In this document: positions 22,206 to 33,765 of the stretch, piece by piece | Numbering within the stretch: the first letter of the stretch is position 1 | Layout of the letters: each line of letters opens with the position of its first letter | Source of the DNA: Scalesia atractyloides | Taxonomy: Eukaryota; Streptophyta; Magnoliopsida; Asterales; Asteraceae | Assembly: GCA_947069175.1 (NCBI GenBank) | Contig: CAMTDV010000002.1 | Coordinates: forward strand, 11,214,988-11,278,987 | Direction: 5' to 3' | Length of the DNA stretch: 64,000 bases | Notes under the pieces: generated by a model | What the model was told of the DNA's origin: nothing | The model's database searches: none | Seen by the model: only the letters and a program-made list of their open reading frames with translations | Made by a program: the position numbers and the translations under genes

Positions 22206-23642
22206 TCACGTTTTGTGAGCTTCATTCATAAGAGTTTCACGAAGATTGTTGTGGTTAGGAATCCAGATACGATCTAGGTAATACAGAATACCGTCTGATT
22301 TAGTTTCAAGTTTTAGCTCGGCTCCACAGGACATCTCCTTTCGTACATCTTCTTCTGTTATTGAAACGTGTTGGGCTTCTCGAATTTGATCTTTAATGTC
22401 GGTTATAATTTGCGAACATAGAAGATGAATGGAGTTCGCATAATCCTTTCGACTAAGTGCATCAGCCACCACATTTGCTTTACCAGGGTGGTATCTAATT
22501 TCACAGTCGTAATCATTCAGAAGTTCGACCCATCTTCGTTGCCTCATGTTTAACTCTTTTTTATTGAAGATATGTTGAAGACTCTTGTGGTCAGTGTATA
22601 TTTCATACTTAGTACCATAGAGATAATGTCTCCATATCTTAAGAGCGAATACAACGGCTCCAAGTTCTAGGTCATGAGTGTTGTAGTTCTTTTCATGCGT
22701 CTTGAGTTGTCTCGAGGCATAAGCTATGACTTTTCCTCTTTGCATGAGAACGCATCCCAATCCTTGCCCTGACGCGTCGCAATAGACTACAAAATCATCA
22801 CAAGCTTCAGGAAGAGTAAGGATTGGTGCATCACAAAGTTTTTGTTTAAGAGTTTAAAAAGCTTCTTCTTGCTTGGGTCCCCATACGAAAGGTTTTCCCT
22901 TATGAGTTAAAGCCGTGAGTGGCACAGCAATGCGAGAGAAGTTTGAAATGAACCGACGATAGTAGCCAGCTAGTCCAAGAAAAGATCTTACTATCAGTTG
23001 GTGTACGTGGAGCTTGCCATTCTTGAACTGCTTTGATCTTTGAAGGGTCAACATGTATTCCTTTGTCATTGACTACATGCCCGAGGAACTGCACCTCTTT
23101 TAACCAGAATTCACATTTGGAGAACTTGGCATAAAGCTTTTCCTTTCTAGAAGTGCAAGAACGAGTCGAAGATGACGCTCATGATCAGCTTTAGATTTTG
23201 AATAAATAAGAATATCGTCGATGAAGACTATAACAAATCGATCAAGATAAGGTTTGCAGACTCTGTTCATTAGGTCCATGAAGACAGCTGGTACGTTGGT
23301 TAATCCAAACGGCATAACCATGAATTCATAGGGGCCATAACGAGTTCGAAAAGCAGTCTTAGGGACGTCTTCTTCATGCACTCTAAGTTGATGATAGCCA
23401 GATCGAAGATCGATTTTTGAAAAGCAGCCGACACCTTGTAGTTGGTCAAGAAGATCATCAATGCGAGGTAAAGGATAGCGATTTTTGATGGTTAACTTGT
23501 TGAGCTCTCTGTAGTCGATGCACATACGAAAAGATCCATCTTTCTTCTTTACGAAGAGGACAGGTGCACCCCAAGGCGATGTGCTAGGACGTATGAATCC
23601 CTTGTCAGTCAACTCTTGCAATTGACTGGCTAGCTCTTGCAT
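22206..23642 (-). pseudogene. Gypsy-2 unit 2 reverse transcriptase and RNase H, broken
   Basis: RT (23642-23100) carries the FIDDILIYS catalytic box. A frameshift in the connection (near 22990) and a stop (near 22854) are at the same places as in unit 1. The RNase H frame (22760-22206) is longer than in unit 1. It runs through YHPGKANVVADALSRKD, the usual end of gypsy RNase H, into the linker before integrase. Confidence 0.88.
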
Positions 23643-24038
23643 TTCAGAGGGGCTAACCTATATGGATACTTTGCAACTGGTGTAGCACCAGGTATAAGAT
23701 CAATAACGGAATTCGACGTCTCTAACTGGAGGAAGTCCTGAAATGTCGTCAGGAAAAAACTTGTGGGAAGTCTTTTACTACAGGAATGTCTTCAAGTTTC
23801 TTCTCCATGGTTCCCTTTTTGATGATATGAGCTAAAAACGCGACATAATTCTTGCGAAGATATTTTTGAGCTTGAAGACAAGACATTAAGCTGAGCCCTT
23901 TCGACGAGGTTTCTCTAATGATTCGAAGAGTCTGACCGTTTGAAAGAGGAATACGAATAAATTTTTCATGACATACAACTTCCGCCTAATGTTGACTGAG
24001 CCAATCCATTCCGATTATGATGTCAAAACTTCCCAGCT

Positions 24039-24278
24039 TCATAGAATAAGGTCGACTGAGAAATCGTGGTCGTTTAAGGTGAGTGTACAGTTGCGTAAAA
24101 TAGAGTCTAATGAAACTGGTTTCCCGTCCGCAACTTCTACCGTTATGGATTCCGTGAGCTTATCTCGATTTTTGCTTAAGATAGGTTCAAATTCTAATGA
24201 CACAAAACTTCTATCCGCACCAGTATCAAATAACATAGAGGCATATCTACCATTTATAAGGAACGTACCGTTGACCAC
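24039..24278 (-). pseudogene. Gypsy-2 unit 2 aspartic protease segment
   Basis: LFDTGADRSFVS active site as in unit 1. Here the frame stays open upstream into the gag C-terminal region (to 24599). Confidence 0.75.
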
Positions 24279-25622
24279 ATTGCCGTCAGCTCTGGCCTGG
24301 TTCGCGTTAATATTGAAAGCTCTCCTCTTGCAGGTGGAGGAGCTTGGTTCGCTTGATTCACTGGGTTGGCTTGGGCCTGAGCATGAATAATGTTTACCAA
24401 CCTTGACAGGTGTTTTTGAAATGGCTGGGGTCTCCGCAATTGAAGCAAGCCCGCATAGGTTGGCCCATAGGATAATTGGGTTGGTAGTATGTTTGGCTAA
24501 ATGTTGGGTGGGTGGAAATGGTAGGGGTTGTTGTGCTTGACCCATTAACTGTTGGTGGGTTTGGGTTAAAGGTTGGTGGCGGTTTGTTCGTTGAGGCATG
24601 CGGCAGTTTTGGACAGTATGTCCTGCGCGACCGCAGCCGGTGCAGTATTGGCAAGGATGATCAGGGGAATGGTGATATTGGCAACGGTTACATTTGGTAA
24701 CGGGCCTGTGTAGGGTCTTCTGTATGGTGCGGGTGAAGGAGTGACTTGAGTAATGGGTGCAGCAGAAATAAGGTTGTTGGTTTGGGTAACTGCAAAATTT
24801 CTGGTGTTACGCTTCCTCTTTTTAGCAAACTTAGAGGAAGGAATGGGGTGGTTTGAAGTTTGTCCCTCAACAGGGCTTTCTTCTTCTCTTCTTTGAACTT
24901 CCCGTTGCGAATTCGGTTTTCGGTCAGTTCAGTTGCTAACTCCATAGCAGCTTCAAGTGTTACTGGTGAAACGCTGAGAACTGAATCTTGGATTTTCGAG
25001 GGAAGTCCTCGAATATAATGCTCGATCAGTCGATAGGTTGGAGTGAATAAATTTGGAACCATTTGGTTCAACTCCAAGAACCTCTTGTTGTAGGTAGAGT
25101 GATCACCCTCCTTTTGCTTTAGAGCATGAAATTCATCCTCCAACTTCTTAATTTCACTTCTAGGACAGAAACGCCTAGTCATGATTTCCCTTAACTCCTC
25201 CCAAGTTAAGGCCATCGCATCTTCAGTTCCCCTCTTCCCTTTCTCAGTATTCCACCAAGTGAGAGCTACTCCAAGTAGTCTCCCGGTGGCGTATCGAACC
25301 TTGCGATCCTCAGGACAATCGCAGTTTAGGAAGGTGTTTTCCATCTCCTCGAACCAATGTAGGAGAGCAGTGACACCCTCGGTCCCTTCAAATTTAGGAG
25401 GATCACAGGACTTAAAATGTTTGTAAGAGCACTTATTGGTAGGAGGGTTGTCGATGTTCTGGTCCTGTTGTTAGGGAGGGTTAGTAGGATTTGTAGCAAG
25501 GGCTTGTTGTACTTGTACCATAATGTCAGCAATATCGTGGCCATTTATTTCGCGATCTAAGTGGCCAAACGTTCCTGAGACCTTCCCGATCTCTTACCCC
25601 TCCGTTGCTGTCTAGACGACAT
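24279..25622 (-). pseudogene. Gypsy-2 unit 2 gag, frameshifted but with intact zinc knuckle
   Basis: Same organisation as unit 1: start at 25622, core from 25344. The nucleocapsid zinc knuckle CFNCGDPSHFKNTC (CX2CX4HX4C) is readable in the frame 24654-24394. The frame break near 25400 is shared with unit 1. Confidence 0.8.
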
Positions 25623-26434
25623 CTACAGGATCATAAAATGAGAAGATTGTGAGTTTATGGTGTCTTTTTAGGTGTCATGTGTCTTTAAGAAAATGAAAAT
25701 AACATAAATATCAATAATGCAACTACATACATAGGATGTCTTGGGTTCGCTCATGTTGGGCCTCAAATGTCCCCCATACCTTCACCTACATAGTCATGTG
25801 GGCCCCCATGGCTATTGGCTTGGTAGGATTCACATTAGTATTGGCAATTTAACACTCGCATCCCCCGAATGCAAACCATAAAATATGTTCATGAGATGTT
25901 TGGTCGGAATGTGTCCAGGTGTAGACACCATGACAACTCAAAGTGGGATTAGCTCATACGACGTTTGGTATAGCATGCTTTGGCCTAATAGGTACTTCGT
26001 ACTCTCATCGTTAGTCCCCAGGTAGGCAAACTGGTCGTTTATTTTGGATTTATAAAGAATACCAGCCTAGACAGGACGTTCCGACTACCGGTACTGGTAC
26101 CCTTCCAGTTACTACATGCCCGTCATGAGAACTCACTTTGATGAGATTTGAAAACATGAAAATCATTGTAAAAACAATCATGATGTGGTGTGTGCTTTCA
26201 TGGATGTGATATGTTATGAGCATACGATTTCATGATAGGCATTATATGATAATACATACTTATGAACATGCTTGCACAATATCAAATGTAACATTTAACA
26301 TAAAACATATAAACATCATGAAATTTGGCATATAACACACAAAATTCTTATAAGTTTCTAATCGACTATAGTATAGGCTCTAAGGGTCTAATAACCTATC
26401 CTATATCCCTATAGTCATGGCTCTGATACCAATC
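25623..26434 (-). other. Gypsy-2 unit 2 leader and primer-binding site
   Basis: Non-coding leader. The initiator tRNA-Met primer-binding site lies at 26418-26431 on the - strand, next to LTR C. Confidence 0.85.
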
Positions 26435-27491
26435 TATCACACCCCGACCCGCAGCGGAATAAGAGTCGGGGCATAATTGGGTTATCACCAAAGCCATGAC
26501 ATTTACTAATATGTTTCATATTTAATAAAGTCAAAGTTACATTTCAAAAATCCAAACATGTTCATTCAATACAAGGAAAATAAGCCAAGCATAACAATCC
26601 CAACACTAAATAGTTTTATTCTTCTAGTCCAAGTCCTATGTGTTCCTAGCTGCAGCTGCTTCACCTGTATCATGTGTAAAATGGGGGTTTTTGGGGTCAA
26701 CATAAGTTGGCGAGTGAACCTTATTAGATAAACATTTGTTAATGAATTTATGGTTAGTTTATCAATGAAAAATTGTGCATAATCATAGATGAGCAAATGT
26801 AAATAATCAAGTAATGGCAAATAGCAGTCACAACTATAACTTACAATAACACATGACAGCATACATGAACATACCAACATCATACTGTAAATAACATAAA
26901 TGAAACTGTGCGATCAAGGCTCAATCAAACGGAGCCGATCGTATGTGGGCACGCCAGGTTCAACCGCATAATAAAATGGGGAACATGCTCAACGCTCATA
27001 ATGTAATGGGGAGCGGCGGCCTATGAAATTGCATGTACTGAATAATAAATTGCATCCAATAATAACTACTTAACAGCAACAAACTGAATACACAAGTTCA
27101 TGATATGATGTATGCACAATGGTTTAGTAATAATATATATATACAAAGACACATGATACACCCCAAAACGTGATTAAAACGGGGAATTTGTAAGATTCAC
27201 TCACATTGGGTGCGTTGGATTGGAGATGGTGAGATGCGCACGAATTAGATGAGCGGATCAACGAGGAATACTAACCTAAATAATAATGGAAAAATATATT
27301 AAATGGGTGGATTTTATTAAGGATTTTAATGAATTTTTGTGAGTTTATGGCTATTTTCTATCTTTAAAAATGTTATTTTTAAGTATTTTTAATTGATTTT
27401 TAAATTAAATTAAATAATTAAAAATATATAAAAAAATTGTTTATTTAGCGTTGACCGTTGACCGGTCGGTCAGCGTATTAGTTTGCGCCGG

Positions 27492-27562
27492 GTGAGGCTC
27501 GAACCGGCGACCCTCCTGTACACGTGCACTCAGCTCTACCAACTGAGCTACGTGTCTAACCC
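27492..27562 (-). other. tRNA-like module 3, LTR C
   Basis: The perfect A-box is kept. One change in the 3' half of the hairpin (cactcagctc on the + strand) weakens the extended stem, and there is a 1-nt insertion before the B-box-like part. Confidence 0.6.
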
Positions 27563-27661
27563 GAAATAATCTTGTTTTTATTTATACTTATACACTTATT
27601 CAGTTAATCCAAAATTCTCTTTAATTTCAAAAACATTTTAATTCAACGGACCGGTGTAAGT

Positions 27662-27732
27662 GACGGGTTTCGAACGCGCGACGTATGGTTCATGTTGCAC
27701 ACAATCCACCGCTGAGACTGTGTGTCTAACCC
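27662..27732 (-). other. tRNA-like module 2, LTR C (hairpin damaged)
   Basis: A substitution and a 1-nt insertion (acaatcca, tgagactg on the + strand) break the otherwise perfect hairpin. This is the only Gypsy-2 module here with clear stem damage. Confidence 0.55.
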
Positions 27733-27831
27733 GGTTATTATCTCGGCTTTTATTATACTTAACAACTAACCGAGTTAACCCGGTTTAGTTTTTGATCAAA
27801 AAGGCATTTTATTACACAAGGTGTGCGTGGA

Positions 27832-27903
27832 GCAGGGATCGAACTCGGGACGTGTATGGTTTTTGTTTGCACACAGTCCACCGCTGGACTGTGTGTCTAA
27901 CCC
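27832..27903 (-). other. tRNA-like module 1, LTR C
   Basis: Perfect 11-bp hairpin and gagttcgatccc, as in LTRs A and B. Confidence 0.6.
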
Positions 27904-28749
27904 GTTTATAATTCCGATTTTAATTAACCTTATGTCATCACTGAACTCGTCTTCTTCATTACAAATGCAGATATCAATCAAACAACCGATACGCGATTAA
28001 TTTAGTTAATGAACATGATGTCCAGTTTGAATGCATTGAACCGAAAAGTTTGGGGAAAGAAGATACCGAACAGGTCGTCTTCTTCAGAGAATCTGGCGAA
28101 ACTTGTCGGCTCTGTTTTTGGAACCTTCGGCTGTGAGAATCAATTAACAGGTTTAAGGGATTAGATGTGAAATTGAACTAATGAGTATTGATTATCAGTA
28201 CGTTGGAATGAGCATACCGGTAATCAACGAGTTTCCGACAATTCCAGAAGTTTTTCCGGCGAACACAGAAAGTCCAGCAATGTCGTCTGTGGTTGATTAT
28301 GAGCGATGGGTTAATGTTAGTAAGGTTCTAACAATGGATTGAAACCGTAAAGTAGAAGTATTTTACCGTTTGAGTTGAATACGGTTTTCCGGCGACTTTT
28401 GCAGAAAATTCCGGCGAGCTGTTTTAGGTGTTCTGGTGGTCCGAAAATGCGACGAAATGAAATGGAGTATTGGTATGATATCTCTGAGTCGCGAGAGTGG
28501 TCTGAAGCTTGTGTTATTCGGGACTTGATGATTTTCCGGTTTTAAAAACCGACAATGATGAGTCTTTAAGTTTAATCAATTCCAATTTGATTAGAAACCG
28601 TCGTGCATCGGTTATAAACTGAATGTGTGAAATAAACAACGAATTGACGATTGGTTTGCCGATTAACCGTTTCTCAGATAGCGCAATCGGTTTTAACTGG
28701 GTTTGTGTATAAATTTCATTTGTGTTCCTAGAGTTAGCAGAAAACACAA

Positions 28750-28830
28750 TGTGGCGGAGTGGTCTTGGGAGTGAGTGTTAAGTTGTTGAAGGGTGTCTTG
28801 GCTGACCCGGGTTCGAGTCCCGGCAGCGTT
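28750..28830 (+). other. Class-II tRNA-like antisense module, LTR C
   Basis: As at 12487-12566, with one extra G in the middle. The perfect T-arm and following T-run are kept. Confidence 0.6.
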
Positions 28831-29014
28831 ATAATTTTTTTATTTATTTTATTTTAACTTTTCATCAAATATAATTTTTATAGTTTAGTTTATTTATTAA
28901 TTATGTATTGTTTTAAATCAAAATAATCATAAATATTCGACATAACTTTTATAACTTGATATTCGATTACAAAACGGAGCGGGTTTTGAAAACCCGATTT
29001 TTACAAATGTTACA

Positions 29015-29443
29015 CCTCTAACACCTCACCTATGGTTGAACCAACACCAACACCCACACCTACAGTTCAACCACCACCATCGGGTTATACTAACCCAATC
29101 TCTACATATCCAGACACGTCTGGATATGATCCTTTTAACCAGTCTAACACCGGTAGACTATCAAGCATGGTTGCAAGACCCATACATGCAAGCGGTTATG
29201 CACAACGCACTTTACCCCGTCTCCTTTCCCACCTACTTATCCACCGGCTGGATATCCAACTTATGGATACCAGTATCCGGTTATGCCACAATCCCAACCC
29301 CAACCTCTGCCACCACTTGAGGCCATCAAAGAGGCCTTAGAAAGAATGAAAGAGATGCAGCAGCAGGCGGAAAAACGGAGAAGAAGACAAATAAGTTCTT
29401 CAAGAAACTCTCCAAGCTAGTCAAGGGAAAGAAAGACGAGTGA
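29015..29443 (+). pseudogene. Gypsy-1 accessory ORF1, 3' part
   Basis: This continues the reading broken at 10085. It begins with the second cctct duplicate, then a Pro/Thr-rich part (VEPTPTPTPTVQPPPSGYT) and a Tyr/Pro-rich part. A helical, charged end (LEAIKEALERMKEMQQQ) is followed by a Lys-rich tail (KFFKKLSKLVKGKKDE) and a TGA at 29441-29443. Small frameshifts are present near 29145 and 29225. No known domain is recognised. Confidence 0.55.
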
Positions 29444-30700
29444 AGTCTTTTTCTATTATATGTAGTCCCTGCGTGGATATTTTATTTGTTTCAAGTATTA
29501 TAATTTCTTATGATTTAATGAAGTACTTTGGAATTATATATATATATATAATGTATTCACCCTCTTGAAAACGAGCGGGCTCGATTTTACTCGAAATTTA
29601 TGCTCTGCATATAATTCCAAAAGATCTTAATGGTTTTGATTTTTGACAATTGGCACAGACCACATAGTTAGCCAAATAATAAATGATAGTTAAGAACGGA
29701 AGGGTCTTCTATCATGATAGTTAAGGGAAGTTATCCTTCTATCTAGAGGTAGTGGACTAAGTTCAAGCCTATAAGTCATTAAGGTCAATGCGACCGGGAC
29801 TTATAATCAACCATTAAGATCCTCTTATGTTAACATTCAAGTAATGTGCATACTCTTGGTAGTGTGACTTGAGGAATCACGCTAGCCTTCAAGGTAATGG
29901 ACTATGTCCTAACCTTATATAGCCCTTGTGATCTATTTTGATCCCGCTAAATAGCCCTTGTAATCTATTTGATTCCGGCTAATATCACCAGTGCGGTGAT
30001 AAAACATCCATTAGAGATGTATTTTAAATAGTCCTTGTGATCTATTTGATAACGGCTAAAATAGCCCTTGTGATCTATTTGATCCCGGCTAAATAGCCCT
30101 TGTAATCTGTTTGATTCTGGCTAAACATCACTAGTGCAGTGATGGATAAAACATCCATTAGAGATGTATTTTATTTAGCCCATGTGATCTGTTTGATCCC
30201 GGCTAATATCATCAGTGCGATGATAAATAAAACATCCATTAAGTGATTTACTACCCTTTCGGGTTATGATCTATTCTATATAGCCTATGTGATCTATTCT
30301 GATCCCGGCTAATACCACCAGTGCGGTGACTAAACATCCATTAGTAATGTAGGCCTATGTGCCGTATTTTATGTCCATTTGTGACAGGCCTATGTGCCAT
30401 AGCTAGTGTCCTTTGTGACAAGCCTATGTGCTATAAAAATTTTCAAATATGACAATGACAGTTGTGACATTGCGATCCCCTGTCTAGTAATAAAAGGACT
30501 ATGTCCAGATTGTAATTTGCCTATGATGGTCCTATTAAGACCTAGGCCAAATATAGTTATATTAATCCTAAGAGTTGTGATGTTATTCATACTAGTATAG
30601 GCAATGGATTTTCTTATATCCAGTGTTTTAAAGCCGATATGGTTATTATACCATGACTAAGAGAAATTTTATATGGTTTATAGAACCAAGGCTTTGAAGA
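29444..30700 (+). other. Gypsy-1 structured leader between ORF1 and gag
   Basis: Non-coding. From about 29920 it is made of repeats. Units like agcccttgtgatctatttga plus tcccggct occur about eight times with variation. They are interspersed with small hairpins of the form atcacc-agtgc-ggtgat and with acatcc-attagagatgt blocks. The region ends with shorter ggcctatgtgcc repeats (30350-30430). Confidence 0.65.
29984..30330 (+). repeat. Four repeated hairpins with loop agtgc and changing stems
   Basis: Hairpins lie at 29984-30000 (atcacc/ggtgat), 30127-30143 (atcact/agtgat), 30208-30224 (atcatc/gatgat) and 30314-30330 (accacc/ggtgac, inner four pairs only). The loop agtgc is constant. Two stem positions change on both sides together in the first three, so pairing is preserved. 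Confidence 0.65.
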
Positions 30701-31120
30701 ATGGCTAATTCTAATGAGGCACAAAGTAGCCATCGGAACGTCAAAGACGCCGAAAATATAGCCATAAATGATAATGACTTCCAAGCACGCATTGATGCGT
30801 TTGTAGAAAAGGCCATGGGTAAGGCCATAGAGAAGTTAAGAGAGTCGAGTGCTACTCGCTCTAAGCCATTAGTAATTCCACCATCTTCAGCCCATAGGAG
30901 AGCTCCGTTCACTCTTCGAATGCGAAGAGTGAACCAAGGAAAATAGATTTCGCTGAAGGGACCCGTTCTGTTAAAGACGGATGTACCTACAAGTACTTTG
31001 TCCCCTGTAAACCCGAGACTTTAATGGGGAAAAAGGAGCCGTAGAAGCCCTAAAGTGGCTGGATGAGATGGAGACTATTGTAGACATCAGCGGTTGTGCT
31101 GAAAGGGATGTGGTCAAGTA
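30701..31120 (+). pseudogene. Gypsy-1 gag, 5' part (split by the solo LTR)
   Basis: The start is at 30701 (MANSNEAQSSHRNVKDAEN), with an amphipathic segment (ARIDAFVEKAMGKAIEKL). After a frameshift near 30900 the sense continues as IDFAEGTRSVKDGCTYKYF and GAVEALKWLDEMETIVDISG, a typical gypsy gag core. It is interrupted after 31120 by the solo LTR and continues at 33771. Confidence 0.75.
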
Positions 31121-32265
31121 TGTCACACCCCGACCCGCAGCGGAATAAGAGTCGGGGCATAATTGGGTTATCACCAAAGCTCATGATATTTACTAATATG
31201 TTTCATATTTATTAAATTCAAAATTACATCCTCAATATTCCAAACATGTTCATACAATTACAAAGAAAGATAATCAACTAAACAATCCAAAGTCTAAAAC
31301 CGGTTTATTCTTCTAAGCCATCCTATATGTTTCTTGCTGCAGCTGGATCACCTGTATCATGTGTAAAAATGGGGGTTTTTGAGTCAACATAAGTTGGCGA
31401 GTGAACCTTGTTAGAAAACATTTATTATTGATTTCTTACTATATTTATTATAGAAAAATTATGCAATAATCATATGTGAGCAAACGTAAACAAACATACA
31501 ATAACAATAACAAACAATAACATACAATAACAAACCAACTTGCATGAATATATAACATGAATGATACTGTATATGTTGGCAACGTCACGTTCATGCTCAT
31601 AGGTAATGGGGAACGGACGGCCTATGATAAATGTCTGTGCGATCAAGGCCCAGTCAAACGGAGCCGATCGTATGTTGCCAACGCCTCGTTCACGCTCATA
31701 ATGTAATGGGGAACAGCTCAACGCTCATATGTAATGGGGAGCGGCGGCCTATGATAATGTATGTACTGAAAATGATAAATTTAATCTAAACAATAACCAC
31801 ACAAAGAGTTGATACATATTGAATACACATTTGATCATGGACATGATGGATGCACAATTGTTTAAATGTAAATAATGATAAGACACATGATACACCCCAA
31901 AAACGTGATTAAAACGGAGAATTTGTAGAGATTCACTCACATTGGGTGCGTTCGGTTGAAAATGATGAATGCGCACGAGTTTAGAGGGTTGATCAACAAG
32001 GATTAACTAACCTAAACGATAACGAAAAGGTACGGCAAATAAGTGGATTTTATTAATAATTTTAATAAGGTCTTTAGGTTTATTTTTGTGAGTTTAAGGT
32101 TATTTTCTAACTTTAAAAACATTATTTTTAAATATTTTTAATTGATTTTTAAATTAAATAAATAAATAAAACTATAAAAAAATGTTGACCTTTTTTTGAG
32201 TTTGACCGTTGACCATTTAACTTTGACTTGTTGACCGGTTCGGTCGGTTATAATGTTTGTACTGA

Positions 32266-32335
32266 GTGAGGTTCGAACTCGTGACCTCCCGTACGCGTGC
32301 ATGCAGCTCTACCAACTGAGCTACGTGTCTAACCC
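32266..32335 (-). other. tRNA-like module 3, solo LTR D
   Basis: Perfect A-box tagctcagttgg on the - strand; T-loop gagttcgaacc. Downstream on the - strand there is a gaccg/cggtc hairpin (near 32233-32247) and a T7 run (near 32180). Confidence 0.65.
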
Positions 32336-32435
32336 GAAATATTTCTGTTTTCAATTATATTTATATACTATTTTAATTCATTCAAAATTCATTTATTTTT
32401 AAAAAGGATTTTAATCATCGAACCGGCGTGCGTAA

Positions 32436-32504
32436 CAGGTCTCGAACCCGGGACCTGTGGATTAACGTTGCACACAGTCCACCGCTGGACTGTGTGTCTA
32501 ACCT
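32436..32504 (-). other. tRNA-like module 2, solo LTR D
   Basis: Perfect 11-bp hairpin cacacagtcca/tggactgtgtg and T-arm-like cccgggttcgagacctg. Confidence 0.6.
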
Positions 32505-32603
32505 GGTTAATAATCTGGTTTTTATTATACTTAACATCTCTCTGTGAGTTGATCCGGTTCAGTTAAAAAGGAAACATCTTTATTACATAGAATGAGATTG
32601 TGT

Positions 32604-32672
32604 TAAGGATCGAACTCGCGACGTGTGATAAATGTTTGCACACAGTCCACCGCTGGACTGTGTGTCTAACCC
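32604..32672 (-). other. tRNA-like module 1, solo LTR D
   Basis: Same hairpin and gcgagttcgatcc. Spacings of about 168 and 169 bp are kept. Confidence 0.6.
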
Positions 32673-33501
32673 GAGAAATAATCCAATTTATATTAAACTT
32701 ATATACAAACTAACTTCATCTTCTTCGTTACAATATCACAGACAACGATTACCCTACTGATCTTGTTTAATTCGATTGACAAACATTTAATTGATTAAAA
32801 TGAAATGGACAGGGAAGATTTTGGGAGTAAACATACCGGAAAAATGATCTTCTCAGAACTCCGGCGAAGTCGTCGGCTCTGTTTTTATGAACTTCGTCTG
32901 AGCGGACCAATTAACAGTTTTGATTAGCTAGTTGTGGAATTGAAGTACTAAACAAGAGTTATCAGAAGGTTTAAATGATTATACCGTTTCACAGCGCAAT
33001 CTAGGAATTTTCAGAAGTTTTCCGGCGAGTGCTGAATATCCGATATCGTCGCCTGGAACTGATTCTGATTGAAGGGTTTGAGTTAGCAAAAGCCTAACAA
33101 CTGATAGAAGATAGAAGAATTGAGAAACTTACCGTTTTGATGAAAGACACGGTTTTCCGGCGAAAGTCCGGCGAGTTCAAAAAGCGATTCCGACGATCAG
33201 AAATTTGAGTAAAAGTGAATTAGAGGTTCTGTGAATGTTATTGGGTCGCGAGATACTGATTTTGTTGGAGTAAATCAGAAAGTGAATGCTTTCGGTTATT
33301 AAAACCGATCATCACATGAATTCAAGCTCATTCAAGACTGAATTGATTAAAAATGTCGGTTTATCGGTTATTTTCTGGAATCCGCGATCACTCAAAGGTC
33401 TTGAACGTTTGGAAGCCGATAACGGTTTCAGTTTGGCGCAAACAGATTGATTCATGGTTGAAGTTATGTTTTAATTGTTTCCTAGAATTCACAAAGACAT
33501 C

Positions 33502-33580
33502 AAGTGGCGGAGTGGTTGGATGTGTGTGAGTTAAGTTGCTAGGCTTCCCGGCTGACCCGGGTTCGAATCCCGGCAGCCTG
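33502..33580 (+). other. Class-II tRNA-like antisense module, solo LTR D
   Basis: agtggcggagtggttgg (A-box region) and a perfect T-arm cccgggttcgaatcccgg, then TTTTT at once. The middle differs strongly from LTRs A-C, whereas the A-box and T-arm are conserved. This argues for constraint on those two parts. Confidence 0.6.
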
Positions 33581-33765
33581 TTTTTCTTTTTATTTATTTT
33601 ATTTTTACTTTTTAACAATTATAGCTTATAAATTCAAATTTGTTTATTAATTATGTATCGTTTAAAATTATAATAAGTCATAAATACGCAACGAAATTTT
33701 TATAACTTAATATCCGATTACAAACGAAGCGGGTTTGGAAAACCCGTTTTTCGACAAATGTTACA

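Larger units (their letters stand above)
26435..29014 (-). repeat. Gypsy-2 LTR C (5' LTR of the array)
   Basis: 2580 bp, ending aaatgttaca at 29014 and followed by the cctct target duplication. Relative to LTRs A and B it lacks the extra hairpin block, has two rather than three gttgacc units (near 27450), a short deletion near 27330, and many private substitutions. Confidence 0.92.
10081..29019 (-). mobile_element. Gypsy-2 tandem array: LTR-internal-LTR-internal-LTR
   Basis: Three LTRs (10086-12750, 18258-20921, 26435-29014) alternate with two nearly identical internal regions (12751-18257, 20922-26434), all on the - strand. The repeat period is about 8.17 kb. Only the outermost ends carry a target duplication (cctct at 10081-10085 and 29015-29019), so one insertion event was followed by duplication. 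The two internal regions differ by only about a dozen small changes and share the same disabling mutations. The duplication is therefore recent relative to the insertion and best explained by unequal LTR-LTR recombination. Confidence 0.92.
31121..33765 (-). mobile_element. Gypsy-2 solo LTR D
   Basis: 2645 bp, tgtcacacc to acaaatgttaca. It is bounded by a perfect 5-bp duplication aagta (31116-31120 and 33766-33770), with no internal region and no partner LTR. It is diverged from LTRs A-C. It is the product of recombination between the two LTRs of a full element that had inserted into Gypsy-1 gag. Confidence 0.93.

Noticed and set aside
10086..29014. Two separate nested Gypsy-2 insertions
   Set aside because: There is no target duplication at the inner LTR borders, the two internal regions share identical lesions, and only the outer ends carry cctct.
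29920..30430. CRISPR-like array
   Set aside because: Repeats are imperfect, spacing is irregular and the setting is a plant retrotransposon leader.
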